Below are positions 28,031 through 37,874 of a DNA stretch of 64,000 nucleotides, piece by piece. The stretch is from Serratia symbiotica (GTDB lineage: Bacteria > Pseudomonadota > Gammaproteobacteria > Enterobacterales > Enterobacteriaceae). The notes below the pieces were generated by a model. The model did no database searches and was not told where the DNA came from. It saw nothing but the letters and a program-made list of their open reading frames with translations. Location: positions 806,001 through 870,000 of the forward strand of contig NZ_CP050855.1 in NCBI RefSeq assembly GCF_000821185.2, written 5' to 3'. Each line of letters opens with the position of its first letter. The stretch's first letter is position 1. The position numbers and the translations under genes are program-made.

Positions 28031-30115
28031 AGATAGAGCCTGTATACGATTCTGTGTAAATGCCTTTCCTCAGAAGTGACCACCGAGGCGATCACCGATA
28101 GCGGCTCATTGCCATACGCCAGTCCCTCAGTGGTATCGTCCAATTCTGTGATGCCGCCTGGATTGTCAGCCACACCACTTTTTTCACCGACTCATCAGTC
28201 GGGAACACCATGCGTTTCTTGAGTGCATGCCGGATCACGCTGTTCAGCGACTCGATGGCGTTGGTGGTGTAGATGACCTTGCGGATGTCCGTTGGATAAG
28301 CAAAGAACGTGGACAGATTCGCCCAGTTGAACTGCCAACTACGGCTTATCTGCGGATAGCGGCTGTCCCATGTGTTGGAGAATGTTTCCAGTACCTGTAG
28401 CCCTGCCTCTTCCGTGGGGGGCCTGATAGATAGCTTTCAGGTCACGGTGAAGCCCTTGCAGTCATTCCAGAACACGAGCCGCAGGCTGTTGTGCACCCTA
28501 TGCACGATACACAACTGGATGCATGCCTCCGGATAGACCTCATTGATGGCATCAGGGAAGCCTTTCAATCCGTCCACACAAGCGAGAGGATGTCGTTCAG
28601 GCCTCTTTTTTCAGCTCTGTCAGCACGTTCAGCCAGAACTTGGCACCTTCATTTTCGGCCAGCTACATACCCAACAGCTCTTTCTGACCTTCGATATTGA
28701 TCCCCAGGGCCAGGAACACGGATTTGTTGATGACGCGGCTGTTCTGCCGGACTTTCAGTACGAGATAGTAAATTTAAACAATGGGATAGATGGCATCTAG
28801 CGGTCGGTGCTGCCACTCGACGACCTGCTCCATCACGGCATCAGTCACCTTAGAGACCCGTGCCAGCGACACATCAGCGTCATACCGCTCTTTAAATGCA
28901 ACGGCAATCTTACGTGTGGTCGTGCCTTTGGCGTACAGCGACAGGATTTGGTTATCCATCCCGGTAATACGGGTCTGGTTTTTCTTCACCACTGCGGTTT
29001 GAAGGTGGAGTTGCCCCGGCTAAAACGGACACAGTTAATTAACCGCTAATACGGCTTCACGGTATTCGCGTGGGGATCTCATTTTCAGCCCCTTATGCGG
29101 ATGCCAGTTGTTATAATCTGCCATCCACTCAGCCAGCTTTTCCAGCATTGATGCCGTATCCGGCAGATCATTTACGTAGACATAATCCCGCTTGAATGTC
29201 TTCACGAACGATTCTGCCATGCCGTTACTTTCCGGGCTGTGCACCGGTGTTGTGCATACGATGAACCCCAGTGACCTGGCGAACGTACGCGTAGCATCAG
29301 CTATGTAGCAACTGCCGTTATCCGTCAGCCATTCTATCGGATGGGGAACCTTCAGCGTGTTTCCGAACCGTTTTTCCAGATTTTCTGTCGGCAGATCCTG
29401 CACTATTTCGCTGTTGATACCCCCGGTGGTGGCACTCCAACTGATGGCTTCGCGATCGCAGCAGTCCAGACTGAACACCACCCCACCCGTACCGAGCGGA
29501 TATCGTCCGGGGGCAGCAATGGCATATGCGATATCAACTTTTTTGACTGCGCTATCTCCAGCGCGTCGCGAAGGATTTCGGCTTCCATGGTTTTGCGGCC
29601 CAGCATCTGCTCACGCTGTTTTACCTTTTTCTCCAGGGCCTTAACGTCAGAGACACTGACAACTTCATCGCCAGCGGCGATCGCAGATTGACCAGCATCA
29701 TTCATAAGTCGTTTCCCTTTAAAAAGCAGACTGGGGGGTAGTGCCATATTGCCGGGCAACCAGAGAAACGGAATAGCCGGGCTGCATGGACAGCGCAACA
29801 AAACGGCTCTTCTCTTCGGCAGTATAACGGCGTCGCTTCTGCTCGCCAGTGGGCACTTCGATTCCTTGCACAAGACACTCTTAAACATAGGTCTATGCCT
29901 AAGTCTTATTGATAAAGTGTCCGGTTTAAACGGGGGGCTACTACAGAAGAAACTATTGCGATCGCGCGGAGTACGCAGTTCCAATGGCCCATCGCCGGTG
30001 GTTACTGTCTTTGTCGAGTCTCTGGCTGTTGCGCGCCGTCCGTGTCCAAACTGGCTGCAACAATGTACACCTACGGGGACGCTAGGCTGGAAGTTGTAGA
30101 TAGGATAGTGTTTCC
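28031..30115 (-). pseudogene. IS256-family transposase, split by a second IS
   Basis: Minus-strand pieces together spell most of a mutator-type transposase. TKTVTTGDGPLELRTPRDRN (near 29990) is followed after the inserted IS by KKNQTRITGMDNQILSLYAK and VFLALGINIEGQKELLGM. Then come LACVDGLKGFPDAINEVYPEA, YTTNAIESLNSVIRHALKK and, after a short deletion, GDRLGGHF with a stop. The catalytic ACVDG aspartate is retained, but several frameshifts and stops occur. The insertion also destroyed yccU. A second C-terminal fragment of the same family lies at 49613. Confidence 0.88.
29011..29938 (-). mobile_element. IS2-like (IS3 family) element with internal deletion
   Basis: About 930 bp, bounded by imperfect inverted repeats (TTGCCCCGGCTAAAACGGACAC and its near-complement at 29917-29938). 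OrfA is present but frameshifted (RRRYTAEEKSRFVALSMQPG, then VKALEKKVKQREQMLGRKTM). Most of OrfB is missing. Only its C-terminal integrase part remains, from VFSLDCCDREAISW to the TAA at 29035, including the DDE glutamate region SPESNGMAESFVKTFKRD. It sits inside the IS256 transposase gene. Confidence 0.82.
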
Positions 30116-30121
30116 TGCCAC

Positions 30122-30290
30122 TCAAAGGCGGTGTATGCCAGCGTGCAGGAGGCGATAGCCATATCGATGTTGGATACAGATTGGTGTGATCAACGATCAG
30201 GCAGAAGCGTTGGCTACCGGAGCGGGGTTGACGGTGGTGATGAATCGCTGCCCAAAAATTGAAGTCCCACGTTTGGGGCCTGAATGCTGA
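30122..30290 (+). pseudogene. yccU: yccU CoA-binding protein, C-terminal remnant
   Basis: SKAVYASVQEAIAI, then after a small deletion WIQIGVINDQAEALATGAG and LTVVMNRCPKIEVPRLG, matches the last third of YccU (a CoA-binding, Rossmann-fold protein). The N-terminal two thirds were removed by the IS256 insertion. The neighbours yccT and hspQ confirm the locus. Confidence 0.82.
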
Positions 30291-30329
30291 ATAAAAAAGA
30301 CCTGGCTTATTCCTCAGGTCTTAACTCAT

Positions 30330-30647
30330 TCAGTTACGCAGCCGTGGTGCTAGCAACTGGTGACGAATGGATTGTGCCAGTTCATCCAACGAGGATTGTT
30401 CGGGGTGGGCTTCTTGGGCTTCGCCATCTAACTGTGCTTCTGCCAGATAAATATGCATCGGTTGGCCTTCCTCATTTTCCATCACCACATGATACCAAGG
30501 AGCAAAGCGTAGATCGTCGTTTGCCGCAATTTCGTCAGCCTTAGGTTGTTCCAAAGAGTATTCCGGGTCGATATCAATAACCACCCCCAAATACCCCAGC
30601 AGTTTATGCCGAACCTGCTGTCCAAGACCGAATTTGCTGGCAATCAT
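30330..30647 (-). CDS. hspQ: Heat shock protein HspQ
   Basis: A 105-residue protein that binds hemimethylated oriC DNA and acts as a specificity factor for Lon. The start [21 protein letters not shown] follows [26 protein letters not shown] and YLAEAQL are the family signatures. A sigma-32-like promoter lies 34-61 bases upstream. Intact. Confidence 0.94.
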   Translation of the reverse strand: MIASKFGLGQQVRHKLLGYLGVVIDIDPEYSLEQPKADEIAANDDLRFAPWYHVVMENEEGQPMHIYLAEAQLDGEAQEAHPEQSSLDELAQSIRHQLLAPRLRN

Positions 30648-30680
30648 AATGACCTCTTGGTAAATAGTGCGTTGCTCTCT

Positions 30681-30708
30681 AGATAAGGGCAAAACAGCGT
30701 GTTTCAAG
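30681..30708 (-). promoter_or_regulatory. Sigma-32 heat-shock promoter of hspQ
   Basis: CTTGAAA (30702-30708) and GCCCTTATCT (30681-30690) match the -35 and -10 elements of RpoH promoters with an 11-13 base spacer. They are oriented toward hspQ, whose expression is heat-inducible in E. coli. Confidence 0.65.
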
Positions 30709-31896
30709 TTACATCACCCGACACGCAAATCCTTTCAAATACAGTCCTTCAGGATAAGTCGCAATAACTGGATGATCGGCAGCTTGCCGGAACTGCGCTA
30801 TAAATTGTACATCGCATCCGGCATCTAACGCGGCATCAGCCAAAATTTTCTGGAACAAATCGGTTGGCATCAAACCTGAGCAGGAGAAGCTGAGCAAAAT
30901 GCCGCCTGGGTTCAGCAACTGCAACGCCAGCAAATTAATATCTTTATAGCCACGGCAGGCACCGGACAGTTGGTTTTTGTTTTCAACGAACTTCGGTGGG
31001 TCCATGATGATCAGATCGAATTTTTCGCCCTGCGTGCGGTAATTGCGCAGCAGCTGGAAAACGTCATCGCGGATGAACTCTGCTTTACTCAGATCTAGTT
31101 GGTTCAGCATAACGTTTTGTTTGGCGATATCCAGTGCCGCCTGTGAAGTATCTACGCTGATCACCTGTTCGCAACCGCCCATCAGGGCGGATACGGCAAA
31201 GGCACCCGTGTAAGAGAAGCAGTTCAGCACCCGGCAACCGGCAGCGTAATTGCGCGCCGCCAGGCGGCTGTCGCGTTGATCGAGATAAAAGCCAGTTTTA
31301 TGACCATGCTGGATATCCACCAACAGCTTCATGCCGTGTTCGGTAATTGACAGGAGTTCAGGCGGTAGATCGCCCTGCACTGGCCCATGGCTCAGCGGTA
31401 AACCTTCTTTTTTACGCACGGCAACATCCGAGCGGTCATAGATTGAACACTCTGGATAGCAGTGCTGCAAAGCGCAGAGCAGGGTGGCACGCTGATATTC
31501 CGCCCCGGCGGACAACAGTTGTAACACCAGGAAGTTCTGGAAACGATCAATAGTGACGCCCGGTAAGCCATCGGATTCGCCAGCAACCAAGCGGTAGCTG
31601 TCCAGCCCGCCTCTTTGCGCTACCCAACCACGCCAGTGTTGCGCCCGCTGTAAATGGTGGATAAAGAAGTCGCGGTTAATCTCTTCATCTTGCTGGAAAG
31701 TCCAGACGCGTGCGCGGATCTGCGACATAGGGGAGTAAGCGCCGCGCGCCAGCCATTTGCCTTGGCTGTCATAAATATCGATGGTTTCACCGGAAAGGGC
31801 TTTACCCTCAACGCGCTGAACGGCTCCGGAGAACACCCACGGATGGCGACGAAGTAAGGACTTTTCACGTCCTTTAGTGAGATATAGTGCGGTCAT
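30709..31896 (-). CDS. rlmI: 23S rRNA m5C1962 methyltransferase RlmI
   Basis: A 395-residue SAM-dependent RNA methyltransferase. An N-terminal PUA domain ([20 protein letters not shown]) is followed by an EEHEE-type domain and the Rossmann catalytic domain. SAM-site motifs are [16 protein letters not shown] and SVDTS. The motif [11 protein letters not shown] and the catalytic Cys in SFSCSGLM are present. I start at MTALYLTKG (31896); the longer in-frame start has no ribosome binding site. The stop abuts the hspQ promoter. Confidence 0.95.
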   Translation of the reverse strand: MTALYLTKGREKSLLRRHPWVFSGAVQRVEGKALSGETIDIYDSQGKWLARGAYSPMSQIRARVWTFQQDEEINRDFFIHHLQRAQHWRGWVAQRGGLDSYRLVAGESDGLPGVTIDRFQNFLVLQLLSAGAEYQRATLLCALQHCYPECSIYDRSDVAVRKKEGLPLSHGPVQGDLPPELLSITEHGMKLLVDIQHGHKTGFYLDQRDSRLAARNYAAGCRVLNCFSYTGAFAVSALMGGCEQVISVDTSQAALDIAKQNVMLNQLDLSKAEFIRDDVFQLLRNYRTQGEKFDLIIMDPPKFVENKNQLSGACRGYKDINLLALQLLNPGGILLSFSCSGLMPTDLFQKILADAALDAGCDVQFIAQFRQAADHPVIATYPEGLYLKGFACRVM

Positions 31897-31986
31897 AGTT
31901 AAGAGTGTTGCTAGCTTGATAAAAAGGGTGACACTGCCGTATGGACGCACGGAAAATGCCATAAACAAAATTGATAGGTGCGGATT

Positions 31987-32163
31987 ATGTCACAAATTTG
32001 CACCGCTGCGTATGTGCATGACATCGTGCAGGGCATTGGTGGCCTAACGGAAGGAGTGGCAGTACAGTGCTCGCGCGGGAGGGACAGCAGGGATTTGGCA
32101 TTTGCCACTCGGCGTTCAGGCACTCATCCATAATTACCGAGACGGCAGCACAGCCTATCTAGT
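31987..32163 (+). pseudogene. yccX: Acylphosphatase (yccX), decayed
   Basis: An ATG at 31987 opens [18 protein letters not shown], matching the acylphosphatase start (normally ...VYGRVQGVGFR). The catalytic arginine segment is altered and the frame is lost soon after, with only vague matches to the end at about 32160. The position between rlmI and tusE is where yccX lies in E. coli. Confidence 0.65.
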
Positions 32164-32166
32164 CTG

Positions 32167-32496
32167 TTAGATACATTTTACTGGTTTTGGCAGGCCAGCT
32201 ATTTTGGTCGCTTGTTTCGCCGGGCCTTGCGGGAACAAGCGGTAGAGATAGCGGCTATTGCCTTTTTCCTCGCCATATTTCTGCACCATGGCCTTGACCA
32301 ACATACGGATTGCCGGCGAAGTATTAAACTGCTGGTAGAAGTGACGAACAAAACGTACCACTTCCCAATGTGCATCGGTAAGCGTGATATCTTCCTGGGC
32401 AGCCAGCAGCGGTGCCAAGCCTTCATGCCAATCTGCACTATTTTTCAGGTAACCTTGTGCGTCAGTTTCAATGGCCTGACCTTCAAACTCCAACAT
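32167..32496 (-). CDS. tusE: Sulfurtransferase TusE
   Basis: A 109-residue sulfur carrier that accepts persulfide sulfur from TusBCD and hands it to MnmA for 2-thiouridine formation in t[37 protein letters not shown] and the C-terminal active Cys in KPVKCI are all conserved. I start at [12 protein letters not shown] (32496), matching the family length exactly. Confidence 0.96.
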   Translation of the reverse strand: MLEFEGQAIETDAQGYLKNSADWHEGLAPLLAAQEDITLTDAHWEVVRFVRHFYQQFNTSPAIRMLVKAMVQKYGEEKGNSRYLYRLFPQGPAKQATKIAGLPKPVKCI

Positions 32497-32702
32497 ACTG
32501 CCTCGGTAACGGATAGTTTTGAATGGGCATGAGTTTAGCAAAATTTTCATGATGCTTCTTTGCCCATCGTTATCGTTGCGGCACAGTGAACTGACGCTGA
32601 TGCTTGATTAATCGCTTGCGTATTGGGTGCTTTATTTTCGTGCAGTTGGGCAGTCTTGGGCTTTACAAGCAGATCTGCTCTGTTTATAGTTTGGTTCGTT
32701 AC

Positions 32703-32790
32703 GGAGGGGTGGCCGAGTGGCTGAAGGCAACGGTCTTGAAAACCGTCGACGGGAAACCGTTCCAGAGTTCGAATCTCTGCTCCTCCGCCA
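32703..32790 (+). tRNA. serT: tRNA-Ser (anticodon UGA)
   Basis: An 88-nt tRNA with a long variable arm, typical of serine tRNAs. The acceptor GGAGGGG pairs near the 3' end before the encoded CCA. The anticodon loop CTTGAAA (32735-32741) gives UGA. The T-loop TTCGAATC is present. It marks the end of the conserved host block. Confidence 0.97.
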
Positions 32791-32849
32791 TATTTAGATC
32801 CCAATATTTTGATAAGCCTGAGTTTTTTTATGGCTTTTCAGTATGCCAT

Positions 32850-33597
32850 TAGGTGTTGGTTTCAGTTGCCCGGTTGTGACGCAGACTGAGTGGTAATGAT
32901 TGATGGTCAGATACCCCCCAATGAGCCTATCGTGCATTTCTTCTGACTTCGAGAAACAGATAGTCCTGCGGGCCAGTCGTTTAAGATGGGTTCGCAAATT
33001 GAGATTATGCCGCTCTATCCGCTGGGTATATTTTTGCTGATGACATGACTGGTTGAGGGCAGTAAAGTCCGGTAGACAGGCCAGGCGTCAGTCATGTAGA
33101 AAGCGATAGTAAACAAGCTCAGCAAAGCCAGAAGCCGCCGTAAAGTCAGCGCATTACGTGGCCCCAGTACATGCGTGAGGCCCCGCTTTCTGATGCGGTC
33201 ATAAGCGTAGAATAACCAGCGTGGATGACCTTTATTCTGTACATAAGACCACTGTTCATCGGCTTCACAGCAAATAACGACTTCAACGCCGGGTTCAACG
33301 TTTTGTGCTACCTGATGTGGTTAAATGGCGGAGAACAGTATTGAGGCTTATCTTCATCGCGGCATCCGGAACCATTCATTGCCATATCAACAATGGTCTG
33401 ATGGGTTGCGGGTTTAGCGCTGTTGTAGCGAGAGCTGAACTGGAAGGTTTTCAGGCAGTGTTTACAGCGATAAAGCTGTGCTCCTGAGCGGGAATGGCCG
33501 TTCCGAATTACCCTCTTCGTTTCAGAACAACGAGGACAAACCACATCAATCTTTGTCATAGGTGCATTCAAAAGCCGAAAGCGTACACCAACACTAC
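32850..33597 (-). mobile_element. IS1-family element, decayed
   Basis: Minus-strand InsA is recognisable at 33571-33308 (KIDVVCPRCSETKRVIRNGH, LYRCKHCLKTFQ, TIVDMAMNGSGCR) with its zinc-finger cysteines. InsB is scattered over several frames and ends with [21 protein letters not shown] and [23 protein letters not shown]-type imperfect inverted ends occur near 32852 and 33590. About 750 bp, the size of IS1. InsB frameshifts make it inactive. Confidence 0.8.
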
Positions 33598-33599
33598 AT

Positions 33600-33916
33600 C
33601 GGCGTCACGACTTGTCGCTTCAGGTCATTGGGGTAGATGACCAAAAACCTTATTTTTCGTTTTGCCGCAGGGACGCTGACGACCTGGCCGTGACCACAGG
33701 CCGCAACCAGGTAGATGCGGCACATCAGTCTGTCACAGCCAAAACCGCTGACGGCAGCCCATGTCAGCAACAGCGTAGTTTTGATCAACAATCAGTTGGG
33801 AAGATTTGCGTTTGAACTCTGCGCTGAAATTTCTTATTTTCATTGGGGCACCTGTATTTGGTCTGAGGTGAGCATATCACCACTGTTCAGGTGGTCAAAT
33901 TCAGTGTGCCACTACA
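33600..33916 (-). mobile_element. Partial copy of the 1249-bp IS3-family element
   Basis: The end at 33916 is nearly identical to the left end of the intact copies at 39655 and 61786 (TGTAGTGGCACACTGAATTTG). It leads into an OrfA start ([20 protein letters not shown]) that loses similarity after about 30 codons. A diverged, truncated third copy. Confidence 0.78.
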
Positions 33917-34178
33917 GACGCGGAGCTGCTGGCATCAACGGGCAGCACAGGTGATTCCTACGATAATGTACTGGCCGAGAGTATCGATGGCCTTTACAAA
34001 GCTGAAGTCATACACCGTAATAGCGGGAAAAACCACGCAGAAGTGGAACTGGTGACACTGGCGTGGGCGGACTGGTATAACAATCGTAGATTGCGCGAAC
34101 GTATCGGTCACATACCACTAATAGCAGCCGAAAAAGCCTATTCTGCTGCCAGAAAAAGTAACAATCTGGCAGCCTGAG
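33917..34178 (+). pseudogene. IS3-family OrfB C-terminal fragment
   Basis: An open stretch starting at STGSTGDSYDNVLAESIDGL continues through KAEVIHRNSGKNHAEVEL and LAWADWYNNRRLRERIGHIP to a TGA at 34176-34178. It carries the DDE glutamate (AESI) of an IS3-type integrase domain. The upstream part is cut by the neighbouring element. Confidence 0.82.
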
Positions 34179-34277
34179 CTTCCTGACTATCTCTCTCCAA
34201 GAAAATCGGGGTGGTTCAGTAGCTCCTGAACAGATCGCACGTCGTTTACAACGTCAAATCAAGGGATCCTTTACTTC

Positions 34278-35038
34278 ATGACTGCTAACTTTACGTTGGA
34301 TAAAACACTCGAAGCTATGGCGATTTACACTTCAAAAGCCACTGCCAACAGAGCGGCGCAAATGCCAGATGTAATGAACCTGAGTTTTGGCGAGCCAGAG
34401 TTTTGCCCTCCCGCTTTCTGCAACCCCTGATAGAACAACAGGGATTAAGTTGGGAAGTGTTTCTGCACTCCGCCAAAGGCTACGAGCAACCAAAAGGCTC
34501 GCCAGAACTGCGGCGAGCCATCGCTATTTGGTACCAGCAGCATTACGGTTTAACACTGGATCCTGAGCGCGAAATCATGATCACTCACGGTGGTGTGGCA
34601 GCGATCAATCTGGTGATCCAATGTACCAAGCAGGAACATCAAGGGGTGATTATCAGCCATCCGTCTTACATGCTGTATGAACGGGCCGTTACGGCGCTGA
34701 ATCGCCCACTGGGTGAATCTGAATACCACTCAGCCCTAGGAGCCGCATGGCAAGATACTGCTTTGCAGCAGGCCGGTGTGATGATCATTAACTCGCCAGA
34801 AAACCCCAGTGGCTACATGCTTAACGCCCAGGATTGGGATGCCGTTGCCGAATTTACTCAGCAACATGGCATTTGGTTGATCCACGATGAGGTGTATGAC
34901 GTTATGGCCTACACCGAACGCCATCAACCCGCGATGAAACAGCCAAAAATGCGTGAAAATACCATCATGATCAATAGCTTATCCAAGAAATTTGGTCTGC
35001 CAGGTCTGCGCATTGGCTGGAGGGTGGCTGCGGAATAA
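34278..35038 (+). pseudogene. PLP-dependent aminotransferase (class I), frameshifted and truncated
   Basis: An ATG at 34278 begins MTANFTLDKTLEAMAIYTSK and reads to NLSFGEPEFCPP. A frameshift near 34405 then moves it into the frame LQPLIEQQGLSWEVFLHSAK. That piece includes the substrate/PLP-binding NSPENPSGYML and HDEVYDVMAY, and the PLP lysine in SLSKKFGLPGLRIGW. It ends at 35038 right after that motif, so the C-terminal domain (about 120 residues) is gone. Exact substrate class cannot be told. Confidence 0.82.
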
Positions 35039-35122
35039 TGCCCGTAGTTCTCTAACTGCTCATCGATCAGAAAATCAGCACTATTTAAAATAGCATCAAG
35101 ATGAGAAACATAAGGGATATTT

Positions 35123-35563
35123 ATGTTGATAAGAATCGCAGGCATTACGGATATTGCAGATATGTTTCGTGTCCGAATCAGTGTGAATGAAAATAAAGCC
35201 ACCATGGCTGATTTGGCAAAGAACGGCATAACGTCAGAATCATTACCTGAAATGTTATCGGGTCAGGGCCGGGGATGGGTAGCTGAAATTGACGGGGTAA
35301 CCAGGGCTTTCGCCATGGCTGATGCCGATAACGCTACTATTTTCGCATTATTTGTAGAACCCGGCTTTGAAGGACAAAACTTAGGCCGTAATCTCATGAA
35401 TGAAGCAGAGAAATGGCTCGCTGAGATGGGGTGTCAGCAAATTTGGCTCGAAACAGACAGCAATACGCTGGTACGAGCTAATGGATTCTACCGCCACACT
35501 GGCTGGGCTGAAAGTAACATACAACAGGATGGTCAGGTTAAATTCATAAAAAAATTAAATTAA
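35123..35563 (+). CDS. GNAT family N-acetyltransferase
   Basis: A 146-residue acetyltransferase of the GNAT fold, which transfers an acetyl group from acetyl-CoA to an amine. The acetyl-CoA pyrophosphate loop appears as PGFEGQNLGRNLMNEAEKW, and the C-terminal NGFYRHTGW is the usual beta6-beta7 segment. Complete and intact, with an ATG at 35123 after GGGATATTT (weak ribosome site). The substrate is unknown. It stands alone among broken genes. Confidence 0.82.
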   Translation: MLIRIAGITDIADMFRVRISVNENKATMADLAKNGITSESLPEMLSGQGRGWVAEIDGVTRAFAMADADNATIFALFVEPGFEGQNLGRNLMNEAEKWLAEMGCQQIWLETDSNTLVRANGFYRHTGWAESNIQQDGQVKFIKKLN

Positions 35564-35695
35564 TCTTAGCCTATTTTAGTTTGATCCGACAGGGACTATC
35601 GTTTAAAGCGGTGACGGAGAAAACCCGTATATCCCGTACAACTTGCTTCTGGCTAAAAAATTATTTATATAAAAATGAATTTAAAGGGTAAGAAT

Positions 35696-35925
35696 ATGCT
35701 TGAAACTACAAGGCTAATTTTAATGCAGTGGGAAGCTAAAAATATGGCTCCTTTTGCGGCTAAAAATGCGGATCCTGATGTGATGCGCTTCTTTCCGGTT
35801 CAGCTTCTGCGGGAGGAGAGTGACAGCCTTACGGCGAGGTTCAGAGATGGAATTGATGAACGAGATTGAGGATTCTGGGCAGTTGAGTTGTATGCGTCGT
35901 TGGAATCACGTAGCTGATCACTGTG
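35696..35925 (+). pseudogene. RimJ-type GNAT acetyltransferase, truncated
   Basis: MLETTRLILMQWEAKNMAPF is a typical start of ribosomal-protein-type acetyltransferases. A stop falls at 35867-35869, beyond which GFWAVELYASLES, a family motif region, continues in the same frame. The remainder is replaced by the IS4/IS50-like relic. Only about 75 residues survive of roughly 170. Confidence 0.72.
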
Positions 35926-36012
35926 CGGTTCCAACGCTTGCAACTACCCACACTTATATTGATGTTATCATCAACCTAATCAGGCGGCGTTATTATCCAG
36001 GAACAGGGATAT

Positions 36013-36597
36013 ATGATTGATTCAGTACCGATTTCGGCTTCCCCACTTGTATGGATTGATGAAAAAATTGATTTATCTACTTTTAGTGACCGCCGACACG
36101 CCAGCCGCTTTAAATCCCTGATGCAAAAACTCTGGCAGGGAATGGGAAACAGCCTGCCCTTTGCCTGCCAGGATCGCGCAGCAACAAAAGCCGCTTACCG
36201 CTTTCTTTCCAGCACTAAAATTGATGAACAAACGTTTCTGCAGGGACATACCGAAGCCACTTGCCAGAAGGTGCAGGCCACACAGGAAGAAACTATCCTG
36301 CTTCTCCAGGATACCACCTCGTTTGGTTACCATCGAAACAATCCTGACCTGGTTGGCTTTTCCGGACGGGCACTCAACGCCAGCTTCTCCTTATATATCC
36401 ATTATGGGCTCCGTTTGGGAAACGGAAAATATTGTACTATAAGGGCTTCCCCGGCATGTCAACGCCGGTGTTTACGGTTTCTTGTCTGCACTTCAGTAAA
36501 AATAAAGGGGAGAGACTGCGGTACTATAAACGGCCATGATGAATCGTTATCGATTCGGGCCCTGATGAAAGACGCGCGTGAGGCTCTTGTTCGTTAA
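36013..36597 (+). pseudogene. IS4-family (IS50/Tn5-like) transposase N-terminal fragment
   Basis: The N-terminal part of a Tn5-like transposase. A DNA-binding region (FSDRRHASRFKSLMQKLWQG, ATKAAYRFLSSTKID) leads to the first DDE aspartate in ILLLQDTTSFGYHRN. Around 36420 the frame degenerates, and the rest of the catalytic domain is missing. It is followed closely by the IS110 element. Confidence 0.72.
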
Positions 36598-36697
36598 ACG
36601 GATACGTATATCCTGTACAATATTCAGATATACCTCACGGGGTCTAACCCTTTATCATCAACGAGTTGCAGGTAAGATGGTTATTCCGTTTCGTGCT

Positions 36698-37720
36698 TTA
36701 GCTGGCTGAGTACAGCCTGAAATCATCCCCGTAATGCAATGATGCCCAGCACAGCCTCGCATTTTTGGCGGCAATGGCCACAACAGCACGCCAGTATCCT
36801 CTGCGCTCAACCAACGTACAAACCCAACGGCTGAATGAGTCAGTCCTTTTCTCTGCGCTAATCAGAACCGAACGGGCACCCTGAACCAGAAGCGTTCGCA
36901 GATATGAATCGCCCGCTTTCGTTATCCTGCCAAGCTTTGATTTTCCGCCACTACTGTACTGCGATGGTGTAAGCCCCAGCCAGGCGGCCAGTTGACGCCC
37001 ATTTTTAAAATCATGCGCATTACCGATACTGGCGACCAGCGCACAGGCCGTTGTGGGACCAATCCCTTTCAGTTCCATCAGTGGCTGGCTGCGGTGATCG
37101 GATTTTGCCATACGGGACAGAATTCGGTCATATTCAGTAATGTTATCATCAATGCGATCAATGTGTTCCAGCAAATCATCAACACATTGCTGAACCTGAA
37201 GTGGCAAAGAATTCTTCTGTTCAGCAACCATGTGGCGCAGGGCATCTGTACTTTGTGGGGCAATGACGCCGAATTCAGATATCAATCCTCTTAATCGGTT
37301 ATATGTTGCTGTTTTTTCCTCGATAAAACCTTGTCGGGTACGGTGGAGACATTGCATCGCCTGCTGACTCTCATCCTTTACTGGCACAAACCGCATATGC
37401 GGACGACGGACAGCCTCGCAGATAGCCTGGGCATCAGCCGCATCATTTTTCCCTGATTTACCGGCCATGCGATAAGGAGATACAAACTTTGCAGCCATCA
37501 GACGGGGTTTATGGCCATACTGCTGAAACAGTCTTGCCCAGTAATGCGCCCCGGAGCAAGCTTCCATCCCGATAACACAGGGTGGCAAACCAGCAATCAG
37601 TTCAGGAAGTGCTGCACGCGATACCCTGGGTTTTACCAAAACAGTTTTTCCATTCTGGTCAACGCAGTGGACAGCGAACACATTTTTAGCAAGATCGATA
37701 CCGACAGTGGTAATGGTCAT
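36698..37720 (-). CDS. IS110-family transposase (DEDD type)
   Basis: A 340-residue DEDD transposase. The RuvC-like half begins MTITTVGIDLAKNVFAVHC with the first Asp. MEACSGAHYWARLF supplies the Glu, and SGKNDAADAQAICEAV supplies the Asp pair. The C-terminal Tnp20 half has the serine-containing GLTPSQYSSGGKSKLGRITK. Start chosen at 37720; the longer in-frame form has no ribosome site. Intact and probably functional. IS110 elements lack normal inverted repeats, so the outer limits (about 36600 to 37780) are uncertain. Confidence 0.88.
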   Translation of the reverse strand: MTITTVGIDLAKNVFAVHCVDQNGKTVLVKPRVSRAALPELIAGLPPCVIGMEACSGAHYWARLFQQYGHKPRLMAAKFVSPYRMAGKSGKNDAADAQAICEAVRRPHMRFVPVKDESQQAMQCLHRTRQGFIEEKTATYNRLRGLISEFGVIAPQSTDALRHMVAEQKNSLPLQVQQCVDDLLEHIDRIDDNITEYDRILSRMAKSDHRSQPLMELKGIGPTTACALVASIGNAHDFKNGRQLAAWLGLTPSQYSSGGKSKLGRITKAGDSYLRTLLVQGARSVLISAEKRTDSFSRWVCTLVERRGYWRAVVAIAAKNARLCWASLHYGDDFRLYSAS

Positions 37721-37784
37721 AACGAATCCCTCTGGAGCTATGTTTACCCCATGATTGCACAAGAGTTAATCAGGCGCATATCCA

Positions 37785-37808
37785 GGGGAAGTCCCTTCCA
37801 TTCGTTAA
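37785..37808 (+). repeat. Possible Tn3-type terminal inverted repeat
   Basis: GGGG followed by TTCGTTAAG at the correct side of the tnpA stop fits the outer/inner pattern of Tn3 ends. The middle does not match well, so this is tentative. Confidence 0.35.
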
Positions 37809-37874
37809 GGTGATTTTTTGTACCGACTGACATCAACTGACCGCAAAGGTCGATACTTTCCTTCAGCCAGCTTT

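Noticed and set aside
29403..30125. 240-codon minus-strand frame spanning the IS2-like and IS256 pieces
   Set aside because: It crosses the boundary of two mobile elements and mixes their frames, so it is not a gene.
35040..35229. Minus-strand frame ending in DAILNSADFLIDEQLENYG
   Set aside because: It has some protein-like character and may be a tail of a lost gene, but it overlaps the intact acetyltransferase and I cannot name a family.
35575..35680. Helix-turn-helix-like stretch SLIRQGLSFKAVTEKTRIS before the second GNAT relic
   Set aside because: It could be the start of a lost transposase, but it is too short and without matching neighbours to annotate.
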